From positions 1 to 11,109 of the forward strand of contig JAUWLJ010000036.1 in NCBI GenBank assembly GCA_030613705.1: a stretch of DNA of 11,109 nucleotides. The letters are read 5' to 3'. Positions within the stretch are counted from its first letter, which is position 1. Each line of letters begins with the position of its first letter. Below the pieces are notes generated by a model. That model made no database searches. It was not told where the DNA came from and was given only the letters and a program-made list of their open reading frames with translations. Of the stretch, positions 1 through 6,608 are shown in pieces. Source of the stretch: Chloroflexota bacterium (GTDB taxonomy: Bacteria; Chloroflexota; Anaerolineae; Anaerolineales; UBA4823). Position numbers and translations under genes: made by a program.

Positions 1-987
1 TGAAATAATCCCTATCGAGAGCAGAATCCCCGGGGGTTCATCTTTCTCGAACCCGCCTGTAGGGGGCAGGGATGTACCGGTGATCCGGAAAGCGATGGTG
101 TTGGATTGTTTGGTTTGAATGGGCTGTTGGGGATTCCATCGCAGCGTGGCAATGTTATTGTAAGTGGTAGTTTGGGTGGGAGCGGATATGACCGTTGCGT
201 TGAAATTGACGTAAACCGTCTCTCCGACGGACAGCGTGCCTAAAGACGCCGATACACTACCGCCGGTCGCTAATACGGTCGCGCCTGTCTTCGTGGTCGT
301 GGGATTCAAGATGCTTAATTCGGTAGGAAAGACCTGCGTCTCTACAACCACGTTGTTTGCACCTGAGGTCCCCCGGTTTGTGATCTGGATCTGGAATGTG
401 AACTGCTCGTTCAAATTAACCTCAACCGGCGTGACCGAGTAGATCACCTCAAAGGCGGGCGCTAAATTGGTGTCCGTATAGATGTTGTTTGTAATGTTTG
501 TCTCGGATGTGGTTGTGCTTGCTTTGATTACGTTAGAGAGTGAAAGTGGTGCGCTGAGATTTGTTTTTACCCTTGCTAATAACGTGAAATTAATACTCTC
601 GCCGGGGTCAACATCTTCGTTCAAATTCCAAACCAGGGTGTTCACTTGCGGTGAAGATTGGGTGTGGGGGACACCCATTGCATAACTTATGAATTCGTAG
701 TCGCTCCCCAATACGTCTGTGATTATCACATTTTCCGCCGCCTGGCTGCCCGTGTTGCGGATGTTGATCGTATAGGTCAGGGGGAGGGCTTCGTGCACGA
801 TATCAAGCCCATCCGTTTTAGATATATTTATATCGGCTCCCCCATTAGCAGCCATAATTATCCCAACTGGAATCAGAAAACCGACCAGCAGGGATAAGCA
901 CACAAGGATAATTAACCGCTTCCAACGTGAGTATTGGACGGGGTTGGCGCAGCCATCATCGGGCACGGGAATAGTTTCTGCCTTCAT
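1..987 (-). CDS. DUF11-repeat surface protein with LPPTGG motif, 3' end outside window
   Basis: An open frame starts at the ATG at 987-985 and runs without a stop for 329 codons to base 1, so the C-terminus is missing. Residues about 25-46 form a hydrophobic signal or anchor segment ending in IPVGIIMAA, closely matching the neighbour's LPMGVIRAA. Two DUF11/conserved-repeat beta-sandwich domains follow (about 50-170 and 172-300), with typical phrases such as 'TYTINIRNTGSQAAENVIIT' and 'TNITNN'. LPPTGG lies at residues 307-312 (bases 69-52), followed by a short acidic linker and the start of a hydrophobic stretch at the edge. Only 7 bases separate it from the stop of the upstream gene, so the two are probably co-transcribed; no clear Shine-Dalgarno is visible. 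It is a paralog of that gene by its signal sequence, a shared TDVLGSDY block and LPPTGG. Whether it also continues into a sortase domain cannot be seen. Role inferred: cell-surface protein anchored by sortase or by its membrane segment. Confidence 0.85.
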   Translation of the reverse strand, partial: MKAETIPVPDDGCANPVQYSRWKRLIILVCLSLLVGFLIPVGIIMAANGGADINISKTDGLDIVHEALPLTYTINIRNTGSQAAENVIITDVLGSDYEFISYAMGVPHTQSSPQVNTLVWNLNEDVDPGESINFTLLARVKTNLSAPLSLSNVIKASTTTSETNITNNIYTDTNLAPAFEVIYSVTPVEVNLNEQFTFQIQITNRGTSGANNVVVETQVFPTELSILNPTTTKTGATVLATGGSVSASLGTLSVGETVYVNFNATVISAPTQTTTYNNIATLRWNPQQPIQTKQSNTIAFRITGTSLPPTGGFEKDEPPGILLSIGIIS

Positions 988-994
988 ATACGTG

Positions 995-3685
995 TTAGTT
1001 GGAACTACCGCTGGTCTCTTTTTGAAGCGGTGAACTGTCTACCAGGTCGGCATAAACGACCAGCCGTTTTAGATACATACTAGCCTGATTGTTCCAGCCG
1101 GTGCACGTGATCAGGGTTATTCGGGAATTTTCTGTACCTTCCACCACGTTGAAATTTGTGTCCTTGACCACCGTATTTTCACTCACCCGGTAGGTGTATT
1201 CATTCTCCTCGGTATAGAGTTTGATCTCATCGCCGGCTTCCAATTCCTCCAGGTAGCGGAAGGGACCGTCGGAACCGTCTCGCAGTGTGACGTGCCCCGC
1301 CAATCCGGTGTTACCGCCCAGCCCAGGCCAGGAGGTGTCCCCCATCCAGGCGATCTCCTGCCGCAGCCCGGCGATCAGCCAGGTGAGCTCGCTGAAGGGC
1401 ACGTATTTCACTACAGTATCAAGTGCCAGAGCAGGGATAACGATGCGCTCCACCGCGCTGGTATCCGGCAGCCCGTCATCTTCTTCTACATGAGCTGCCA
1501 GGGTAGGAGTTGGGACGGGATAATCCGGTAAGGTTTCCGGGGCGGGCTCGTTGGGATCGAGCACCCAGGGTTCCTGGAAGCGGATGATTTCCTCCCTTAT
1601 GGTTTCCGTGGCGACCAGAGGCGGCTTGGTGCCTTTAAGGGTGGAGATTTGATCCGTTTCTCCCCCACGTACCCTGAACATTAAACTTCCCAGACTGAAG
1701 ATGAAGCAGGCAGCCACCAGGATCAAACCTGTGGTCGCAAACCAGGGCGCCCAGGTCGGGTTGCCCGATTTTGCCCACAGGCTGTACACGAATGCGCCTA
1801 CTCCCAACACCCCCAGCAGCAGCCCGATCGACAGCGCCAACCAGAAAAAACCTGAGCTTCCTGATACCTCATCAATTTGTAATCCACCCGTTGGGGGCAG
1901 CGTTTTCCCCAGGATTTTGAAGTTGACCACGTTTGATTGAACGGTATCACTTCCAGAATCATATTTATATGTAACTTTGGCCTGATTCCTTCCGGCTGAA
2001 ACTGCACTGACCGCGCTGGCGACCCGCGTGGCGAAGATGATCGTGACTGTTTCACCCGGGGTCATTGTGCCGATGTTTACGGTCCCGGTGCGGGTACCGC
2101 TGCTTACGCTCAAATTGCCTTTCGTGGTTGAGGAACCCGAGGTAAACTCGAGCGAGACTGACTGCAGGAAATCGGTAAGTACGACGTCCGTAGCCGATTC
2201 GTCACCAGTGTTTTTTACAACAAGTGTGAATCTAACATTTTGACCGACACGCGCCTCCGAGACATTGACTTTTTTGGATACCGACATGATCACCACTTTG
2301 TTCGTGTCCGTGGCGACATTGTTGGTCAGATCGATCTCGGTATTGGAGTTTGTCGCTGTGATGATATTAGTTAAATCAAACGGCGACGTGAGCCCCTCTT
2401 CAACTTGAACCTTTAATTTGAAGGATTCTGATCCACCGGGCGCAATCTTATCCCAGGTGTACGTCAATGGGTTCGTGTTCGTCACCCCTAAATCGTTGGA
2501 AATATGGCTGTAGTCGCTTCCCAGCACGTCCGTGATGATGACATTGGTAGCAGTCAGTCCACCCGTGTTCTCGATAAGGATTGTATATTCGAATGTTTGG
2601 TCTGGGATGACGGTTACTCTGCCATCTTCCTTAGTAACGACGAGATCTACGGCTGGACCGATCGTAATTGGGACGCTGGCGGAATTGTTGGTCTGATCCC
2701 AATCGAAAAGATCAGATGATAAATCCTCCGCTGTGTTGGTGATCACCTCTCCGGCTGTACCTGGCTTCACTCTTCCTTTGGCGATTAACTGAACATTTGA
2801 GCCCTTGGCAAGTGCACCAATTTCCCAAAGCCCGTTAGTTTCGTGGTAGTAGGAACCGAGGGGTACCGTTATCGAAATGTCATTTATATTGACAGGAAAT
2901 GTATCCGTTAGCTCGATATTGGATGCACCACTGGGACCATAGTTTGAGACAGTAACCGTATAGGTTACCGTCTCTCCTTCCAGCGGATCTGATTTTGAAA
3001 CTGTCTTAGTGACTTCGAGATCGGCGCTGGTAATTGTAACGACGTCGCTATTTTCAATTATATTCGCTTGATTTGAGTCGTCCATATACATCAGGCTGAC
3101 GGTATTGGTCACAACTGGGGCGGCGGATTGATCGACAGTCACAGTAACCACAATCGGAGAGAGTTCCGTAGTTGCACTCAGGGAATTTGTATGTGTACAT
3201 ATAAAAGTTGAACTTATTGGTGTTGTGCAAGTGTACCAATCCGTACCAAATGATAAAGTGGGAGAAATTAATCCTGTTGGAAGGACATCGGTTACAATAA
3301 TTGTACCGGTAATCGTGCTGGTTGAGACATTTGCTACGGTGATAGAAAAAACACCCCCCTCAGGACCGATGACAAAGTCGCTCTGGTGTGTTTTTGTGAT
3401 CGTCAGGTCTGCGCCGTTAAGTGTTAGAGGTTCAGAACTGCCGGGTTGAAATGCGGAGTCAGGTGCATTGGAGGAGAACTGGTCCCCCGTTTTTGCGATC
3501 TGTTCTCCTCCGGTCGCGGGAGGATAAACAGCCTGGCGCATCTCGGATGCCGCTCGTATGACCCCCATCGGAAGCAGCAGCCCGCCAACCAGGATCACAA
3601 ACGCCAGAAGGAATATCTTCCTTCTTGTGATCCTGCTCTTGGGGTAAATCTCACCAACTCTGCGCACACTGTTATGGTTCATCAC
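995..3685 (-). CDS. DUF11-repeat surface protein fused to a C-terminal sortase domain, with internal LPPTGG
   Basis: This 896-aa protein has an N-terminal signal or anchor helix (about residues 24-43) and four DUF11/conserved-repeat domains (about 90-220, 220-345, 345-465, 465-595). LPPTGG follows at 596-601 (bases 1900-1883), then a hydrophobic segment near 613-637, a short loop with one Lys, a second hydrophobic segment near 645-668, a Pro/Glu-rich linker, and a sortase domain (about 760-890). The sortase catalytic triad is visible: His798 in GLAGHVTL, Cys861 in TLITCTGW and Arg874 in YLKRLVVYADL. If the DUF11 part is outside the cell, two membrane passes put the sortase outside too, on the same side as LPPTGG. 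Known for the family: sortases cleave LPXTG-like motifs between Thr and Gly and transfer the protein to an amine. Inferred: it processes its own or its neighbour's LPPTGG. Translation starts at tandem ATG codons (3685 or 3682); no good Shine-Dalgarno is seen. I cannot assign the sortase class. Confidence 0.9.
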   Translation of the reverse strand: MMNHNSVRRVGEIYPKSRITRRKIFLLAFVILVGGLLLPMGVIRAASEMRQAVYPPATGGEQIAKTGDQFSSNAPDSAFQPGSSEPLTLNGADLTITKTHQSDFVIGPEGGVFSITVANVSTSTITGTIIVTDVLPTGLISPTLSFGTDWYTCTTPISSTFICTHTNSLSATTELSPIVVTVTVDQSAAPVVTNTVSLMYMDDSNQANIIENSDVVTITSADLEVTKTVSKSDPLEGETVTYTVTVSNYGPSGASNIELTDTFPVNINDISITVPLGSYYHETNGLWEIGALAKGSNVQLIAKGRVKPGTAGEVITNTAEDLSSDLFDWDQTNNSASVPITIGPAVDLVVTKEDGRVTVIPDQTFEYTILIENTGGLTATNVIITDVLGSDYSHISNDLGVTNTNPLTYTWDKIAPGGSESFKLKVQVEEGLTSPFDLTNIITATNSNTEIDLTNNVATDTNKVVIMSVSKKVNVSEARVGQNVRFTLVVKNTGDESATDVVLTDFLQSVSLEFTSGSSTTKGNLSVSSGTRTGTVNIGTMTPGETVTIIFATRVASAVSAVSAGRNQAKVTYKYDSGSDTVQSNVVNFKILGKTLPPTGGLQIDEVSGSSGFFWLALSIGLLLGVLGVGAFVYSLWAKSGNPTWAPWFATTGLILVAACFIFSLGSLMFRVRGGETDQISTLKGTKPPLVATETIREEIIRFQEPWVLDPNEPAPETLPDYPVPTPTLAAHVEEDDGLPDTSAVERIVIPALALDTVVKYVPFSELTWLIAGLRQEIAWMGDTSWPGLGGNTGLAGHVTLRDGSDGPFRYLEELEAGDEIKLYTEENEYTYRVSENTVVKDTNFNVVEGTENSRITLITCTGWNNQASMYLKRLVVYADLVDSSPLQKETSGSSN

Positions 3686-3733
3686 ATCACATATTAAGCT
3701 GAACGTACTTGATTACGGTTACTCAGCGTAAAA

Positions 3734-3742
3734 ATTATATCA
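3734..3742 (-). promoter_or_regulatory. Extended -10 promoter for the sortase-fusion gene
   Basis: Read on the minus strand, the sequence is TGATATAAT: a perfect TATAAT (3739-3734) preceded by the extended -10 TG. It lies about 50 bases before the ATG at 3685. No good -35 is found at 16-18 bases, which fits an extended -10 promoter. The same ATGATATAAT string occurs at the precursor-peptide promoter. Confidence 0.5.
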
Positions 3743-3794
3743 TTAAGGACCACCAATAGGCATTGCAGGAGATGGGGTTTAATTCCAAATCCTA

Positions 3795-3823
3795 TTGAAA
3801 TTGAGTTTCTATTGTGCTACAAT
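3795..3823 (+). promoter_or_regulatory. Sigma-70-type promoter for the RiPP cassette
   Basis: TTGAAA (3795-3800) and TACAAT (3818-3823) are separated by exactly 17 bases, close to the housekeeping consensus. Transcription would start near 3830, leaving an untranslated leader of about 200 bases before the PqqD-like gene. This is a sequence-only prediction; the long leader leaves room for regulation. Confidence 0.5.
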
Positions 3824-4036
3824 ATATCGAAATTATCCATTGTCAAGTTTAAACGACTATTCTGTTCCAGGCAGAATCCGGTTTGTAAAAAGAATGATTG
3901 ATGTGCTTTGTATTCACTCAAACTAGATGGTTATTGTCATATATGATGGATGACATTGGTCACTGGTACAGATAGCAAAAAGAGATAAACTGTCAGATAT
4001 CAAAACATTCATAATCTGGGGGCATACTTAAATAAT

Positions 4037-4348
4037 ATGGAAAAGGAAATGAATTTAGAAATAAGCCTGCAAGACACATACCAGAAGGATCCTTCCATCG
4101 TTTCGAGGGAAATTGCTGGCGAAGTAATATTGGTGCCCATCCGCCGGAACATGGGAGACCTGGAAAGCATTTACACCCTCAACGAGACCGCTGCCGCAGC
4201 CTGGACATTTATAGATGGCAGCAGCACACTGCAAAAAATCCGAGATCAGATCGTCGAAGAATATGACGTGGAAGTAGAACAAGCCCAGCTGGATTTGCTC
4301 GAGCTGGTCGCACAGTTGGAAGAAATCGGCGCCATCCAAAGGTTGTAG
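4037..4348 (+). CDS. PqqD-like RiPP recognition element protein
   Basis: The 103-aa product matches the PqqD/RRE pattern: an N-terminal beta region (REIAGEVILVPIR, about residues 24-36), the 'YTLNETAAAAW' motif (46-56) and a helical C-terminal half ending in a LLELVAQLEEIGAI-type helix. PqqD-family proteins are small winged-helix domains that bind the leader of a ribosomal peptide and present it to a modifying enzyme, classically the radical SAM protein PqqE. It lies one base upstream of a radical SAM/SPASM gene and in the same operon, which supports that role here with the 58-aa peptide at 5537 as the likely partner. The start is the first ATG; a GGGGG run about 14 bases upstream is a poor, distant Shine-Dalgarno, and an in-frame ATG four codons later is possible. 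It is not evidence for PQQ synthesis, since no PqqA-type peptide is present. Confidence 0.85.
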   Translation: MEKEMNLEISLQDTYQKDPSIVSREIAGEVILVPIRRNMGDLESIYTLNETAAAAWTFIDGSSTLQKIRDQIVEEYDVEVEQAQLDLLELVAQLEEIGAIQRL

Positions 4349-4349
4349 A

Positions 4350-5453
4350 ATGGACTGCCCGCATATACCCGAACTCGCCTACGGTGAGTTCAGTAAATCC
4401 CTCCACGAAAAAATTGTTGGTCAGCGCATCCCAATTGCCGGAACATTGGAACTGACCTTTCGCTGCAATCTGCGCTGCAAGCACTGCTATGCCTCATACG
4501 GGCACAGCGGAATCCCAGGGCAAGAAGAATTGACCTTGCCAGAGATTAAACGCATCATTGATGAAATCGTCGATGAAGGCTGTTTTTGGTTATTGTTGAC
4601 GGGTGGAGACCCGTTGGTGCGCCGCGATTTCCTGGATATCTATACTTACGCCAAGCGGAAGGGATTGATCCTGACCCTGTTTACAAACGGCACGCTGCTC
4701 ACCCCGCGTATCGCTGACTATCTGGCAGAATGGCAGCCTTTCAGCGTGGAGATTACCCTGTACGGCTACACTCAAGAAACTTATGAACGGGTTACGGGAA
4801 TACCGGGTTCGCATTATCGCTGCATGCGCGGGATCGAAATGCTCATGGATCGCGGTATCCCACTTGGACTTAAAACAATGGTGATGACTCTCAATAAGCA
4901 CGAGTTAGCCGAGATGAGCGCGTTTGCAGAGAGTCTGGGGGTCGAATTCCGTTTTGATGCGATAGTGAATCCCGGTCTGCAAAAAGAAAAGTTTCCTCTT
5001 CAGTTTCGACTATCGCCCGAAGAAGTTCTGCAATTAGATCAAGCCGATGAAGTTCGATCTAAAAAATGGTCTCAATATTGTGCTCGATTCAGTGGAGTGC
5101 GACCGACGGACCATAAACTTTACTTGTGTTCGGCTGGGAAAAACTCATTTCACATCGATCCCTATGGACTAATGAGCCTTTGTACAAACGCCCGGGAACC
5201 CTGTTTTGATCTTCGTGAAGAACACTTTCGCCAGGGTTGGGTGTCTATGTCAAATTATGTGCTGAACGCAGAGCACAGAGAGGATTATGAATGTCGTGAT
5301 TGTCAAATTCGTCTTTTATGTTCTCAATGCCCCGCTTTCGCCATTTTGGAAACCGGGGATCCTGAAGGGCGGGTGGATTACCTCTGTCAATTGGCTCATT
5401 TAAGAGTTCGTGCATTCGGCTCTAAAAAGGTTGAATTGAATCACTTAAACTGA
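4350..5453 (+). CDS. Radical SAM/SPASM peptide maturase
   Basis: The 367-aa enzyme has the radical SAM cluster motif C39-x3-C43-x2-C46 (CNLRCKHC) after a beta-strand 'GTLELTF', with GGDP at 85-88 for SAM binding. The C-terminal SPASM region has Cys260 and Cys278, then Cys315, 318, 324 and 327 in a C-x2-C-x5-C-x2-C pattern, and Cys346, expected to hold auxiliary iron-sulfur clusters. This layout is shared by PqqE, AlbA and other RiPP maturases that form C-C or thioether crosslinks in peptides. Inferred substrate: the 58-aa Cys-bearing peptide encoded 83 bases downstream. The start ATG lies one base after the PqqD-like stop, with AAAGG at 4338-4342 as Shine-Dalgarno, so translation is probably coupled. 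The stop TGA is also the first three bases of a 15-bp tandem repeat. The exact bond formed cannot be read from the sequence. Confidence 0.92.
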   Translation: MDCPHIPELAYGEFSKSLHEKIVGQRIPIAGTLELTFRCNLRCKHCYASYGHSGIPGQEELTLPEIKRIIDEIVDEGCFWLLLTGGDPLVRRDFLDIYTYAKRKGLILTLFTNGTLLTPRIADYLAEWQPFSVEITLYGYTQETYERVTGIPGSHYRCMRGIEMLMDRGIPLGLKTMVMTLNKHELAEMSAFAESLGVEFRFDAIVNPGLQKEKFPLQFRLSPEEVLQLDQADEVRSKKWSQYCARFSGVRPTDHKLYLCSAGKNSFHIDPYGLMSLCTNAREPCFDLREEHFRQGWVSMSNYVLNAEHREDYECRDCQIRLLCSQCPAFAILETGDPEGRVDYLCQLAHLRVRAFGSKKVELNHLN

Positions 5454-5480
5454 CATTGAAAGTTGTGACATTGAAAGTTG
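5451..5480 (+). repeat. Perfect 15-bp tandem duplication
   Basis: TGACATTGAAAGTTG occurs twice back to back, at 5451-5465 and 5466-5480, with no mismatch. The first copy begins with the stop codon of the radical SAM gene. The second copy ends exactly where the -35 hexamer of the precursor promoter begins. It could be a recent replication slippage or a pair of direct operator sites; sequence alone does not decide. Confidence 0.95.
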
Positions 5481-5509
5481 TTGATTTATTTAATATATTA
5501 TGATATAAT
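5481..5509 (+). promoter_or_regulatory. Strong promoter for the precursor peptide gene
   Basis: TTGATT (5481-5486) and a perfect TATAAT (5504-5509) have a 17-base spacer, plus an extended -10 TG at 5501-5502. Transcription should start near 5516, about 20 bases before the precursor ATG. This is the best promoter in the window. It would let the small peptide be expressed above its enzymes, which are needed only in catalytic amounts. Confidence 0.7.
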
Positions 5510-5523
5510 GTTAACTGATTATT

Positions 5524-5530
5524 AAAGGAG
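5524..5530 (+). promoter_or_regulatory. Strong ribosome binding site of the precursor gene
   Basis: AAAGGAG sits 6 bases before the ATG at 5537. It is the best Shine-Dalgarno in the window and supports the reality of the short reading frame behind it. Confidence 0.8.
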
Positions 5531-5536
5531 ACTATA

Positions 5537-5713
5537 ATGAAGCGCAAAAAAGATGAAATCAAAGGGAAAAAGCTCTACATTAAGCCTAAACTCACCCAGG
5601 TAAAATTAGTAGTTGGGGAAGCGGTATTAGGTTATTGCAAAATCGGGGGAACGAGTCCGGGCGCGTTTGATATATGTGCACCAGACGAATGCAATTTAGC
5701 TTATAGATCCTGA
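5537..5713 (+). CDS. 58-aa Cys-containing RiPP precursor peptide
   Basis: ATG at 5537 to TGA at 5711-5713 encodes 58 residues. The N-terminal half is Lys-rich and leader-like, with 'YIKPKLTQVKL' (14-24) and 'GEAVLGYCK' (27-35); a Lys-Pro-x-Leu stretch followed by a Glu-Ala-Val-Leu block just before the first Cys looks like a maturase recognition region. The C-terminal part is Gly/Ser/Pro-rich with three Cys (34, 47, 52; spacing C-x12-C-x4-C) and ends in Tyr-Arg-Ser. It has its own promoter and a strong Shine-Dalgarno, and lies between a radical SAM/SPASM maturase and an HPr-kinase-like gene. From this I infer a ribosomally made, post-translationally modified peptide with Cys-based crosslinks as the likely chemistry. 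The leader/core border is not marked by a double-Gly motif, and I do not recognise a named family. An annotation with a 60-codon cutoff would miss it. Confidence 0.88.
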   Translation: MKRKKDEIKGKKLYIKPKLTQVKLVVGEAVLGYCKIGGTSPGAFDICAPDECNLAYRS

Positions 5714-5747
5714 AAGATTATCGATTTTCTAACATAATTGCTGACTT

Positions 5748-6608
5748 ATGCCAAATTCCCAAATTTTTAAAATTGGGGCTATTAATATCGCAATAGCCAC
5801 CAAATCCCCTGAATGTGATTTTCAATCCATCAGGGGATTTCTTCAATTCCGCAGCGATGAACGACCTGACGTGATCTTGAACATTGATTGCGATCGTATG
5901 CCAGATTTGCACCTTGACCAGCTAATCTTTGATTCTGGAACTGGCTGGAGATTGTATGACAATGAAAACAAACGGGTGCTGTGGTTACACTCACCTTACT
6001 TGAACCCCTATCAAGTAGGGGTATTCGCGCCGGACTTTCATTCGGGAGATATTTTTATATTACCCGATCCATCCGCGTCTGGAAAACATCTATTCCCTTT
6101 GCAATACCCGATGGGCGAGTTATTAATGACCAATTTGCTCGCTCAGGGATACGGACTCTGCATGCATGCTGCGGGCGTCATCGATAAAGGGCGGGGGATG
6201 ATGTTCGCAGGGACGAGCGGCGCTGGCAAGTCCACCACGGCAGGGTTGTGGGAAGGTCAAGAAGACGTAAAAGTCGTCAATGATGACCGCGTAATTATCC
6301 GCAAAAATGACGGGCAATTCCGGATGTATGGCACGCCCTGGCATGGAGAAGGTGGTATGGCGCTTCCAGATGCGGCGCCGCTCGAGAAGGTTTTTTTATT
6401 GAAACACGCCCAGGAGAATTATGTTTTACCTATCGATCCAATGACGGCGGCGGCGGCTTTATTAGTCCGGACTTATGCCCCTCATTGGGATAAATGTGGC
6501 ATGGAGTTTAGCTTATCCTTTTTAGGGGATCTCAGCCAGACTGTGCCCTGCTATGAATTGGGTTTCGTCCCAGATTTCACGGCTGTGAATTTTGTAAGGG
6601 ATCTATGA
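5748..6608 (+). CDS. HPr kinase/PEP carboxykinase-like ATP-binding protein of the RiPP cassette
   Basis: The 286-aa product has a P-loop GTSGAGKST (155-163) preceded by 'HAAGVIDKGRGMMFA' and followed by 'VVNDDRVII' (176-184) and 'YGTPWHGEGG' (194-203). This order is typical of HprK-like kinases of the PEP carboxykinase fold. The N-terminal 130 residues are a family-specific region unlike the HPr kinase N-domain. HprK-like proteins of this kind occur in RiPP clusters; in paeninodin-type lasso clusters one phosphorylates the C-terminal Ser of the precursor. Here the neighbouring peptide also ends in Ser, so it is the inferred substrate. The gene begins 34 bases after the precursor stop with no terminator between and no clear Shine-Dalgarno, and overlaps the next gene by 4 bases. 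A role in sugar catabolite control is unlikely in this setting. Confidence 0.82.
   Translation: MPNSQIFKIGAINIAIATKSPECDFQSIRGFLQFRSDERPDVILNIDCDRMPDLHLDQLIFDSGTGWRLYDNENKRVLWLHSPYLNPYQVGVFAPDFHSGDIFILPDPSASGKHLFPLQYPMGELLMTNLLAQGYGLCMHAAGVIDKGRGMMFAGTSGAGKSTTAGLWEGQEDVKVVNDDRVIIRKNDGQFRMYGTPWHGEGGMALPDAAPLEKVFLLKHAQENYVLPIDPMTAAAALLVRTYAPHWDKCGMEFSLSFLGDLSQTVPCYELGFVPDFTAVNFVRDL

Larger units (their letters stand above)
3686..4036. promoter_or_regulatory. Divergent intergenic control region
   Basis: This 351-base AT-rich region separates the minus-strand surface-protein genes from the plus-strand RiPP cassette. I see no credible gene in it: the longest ATG frames run only about ten codons. 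It holds one promoter candidate per strand, annotated separately. The roughly 200 bases between the plus promoter and the PqqD-like start contain a GTTTAAAC palindrome (3847-3854) and two perfect 6-bp inverted repeats, ATTCTG/CAGAAT (3859-3877) and TGTCAT/ATGACA (3935-3955). These could be operators or leader hairpins, but repeats this short arise often by chance in AT-rich DNA. Confidence 0.55.

Noticed and set aside
236..897. Plus-strand frames of 67-79 codons
   Set aside because: They are shadows of the minus-strand DUF11/LPPTGG gene, which is open over the whole stretch with coherent domain motifs.
4055..4901. Minus-strand frames of 91-103 codons under the PqqD-like and radical SAM genes
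   Set aside because: The plus-strand genes carry complete family motifs and ribosome binding sites; the antisense frames have neither.
4037..5453. PQQ biosynthesis (PqqD and PqqE)
   Set aside because: No PqqA-type peptide with Glu-x3-Tyr and no other pqq genes are present; the nearby peptide is Cys-based, so a different RiPP fits better.
5451..5480. Start of a CRISPR or larger repeat array
   Set aside because: There are only two 15-bp units with no spacers between them.
5748..6608. Genuine HPr kinase of carbon catabolite control
   Set aside because: The N-terminal domain differs from HprK, no HPr or PTS gene is nearby, and the gene sits inside a RiPP operon.
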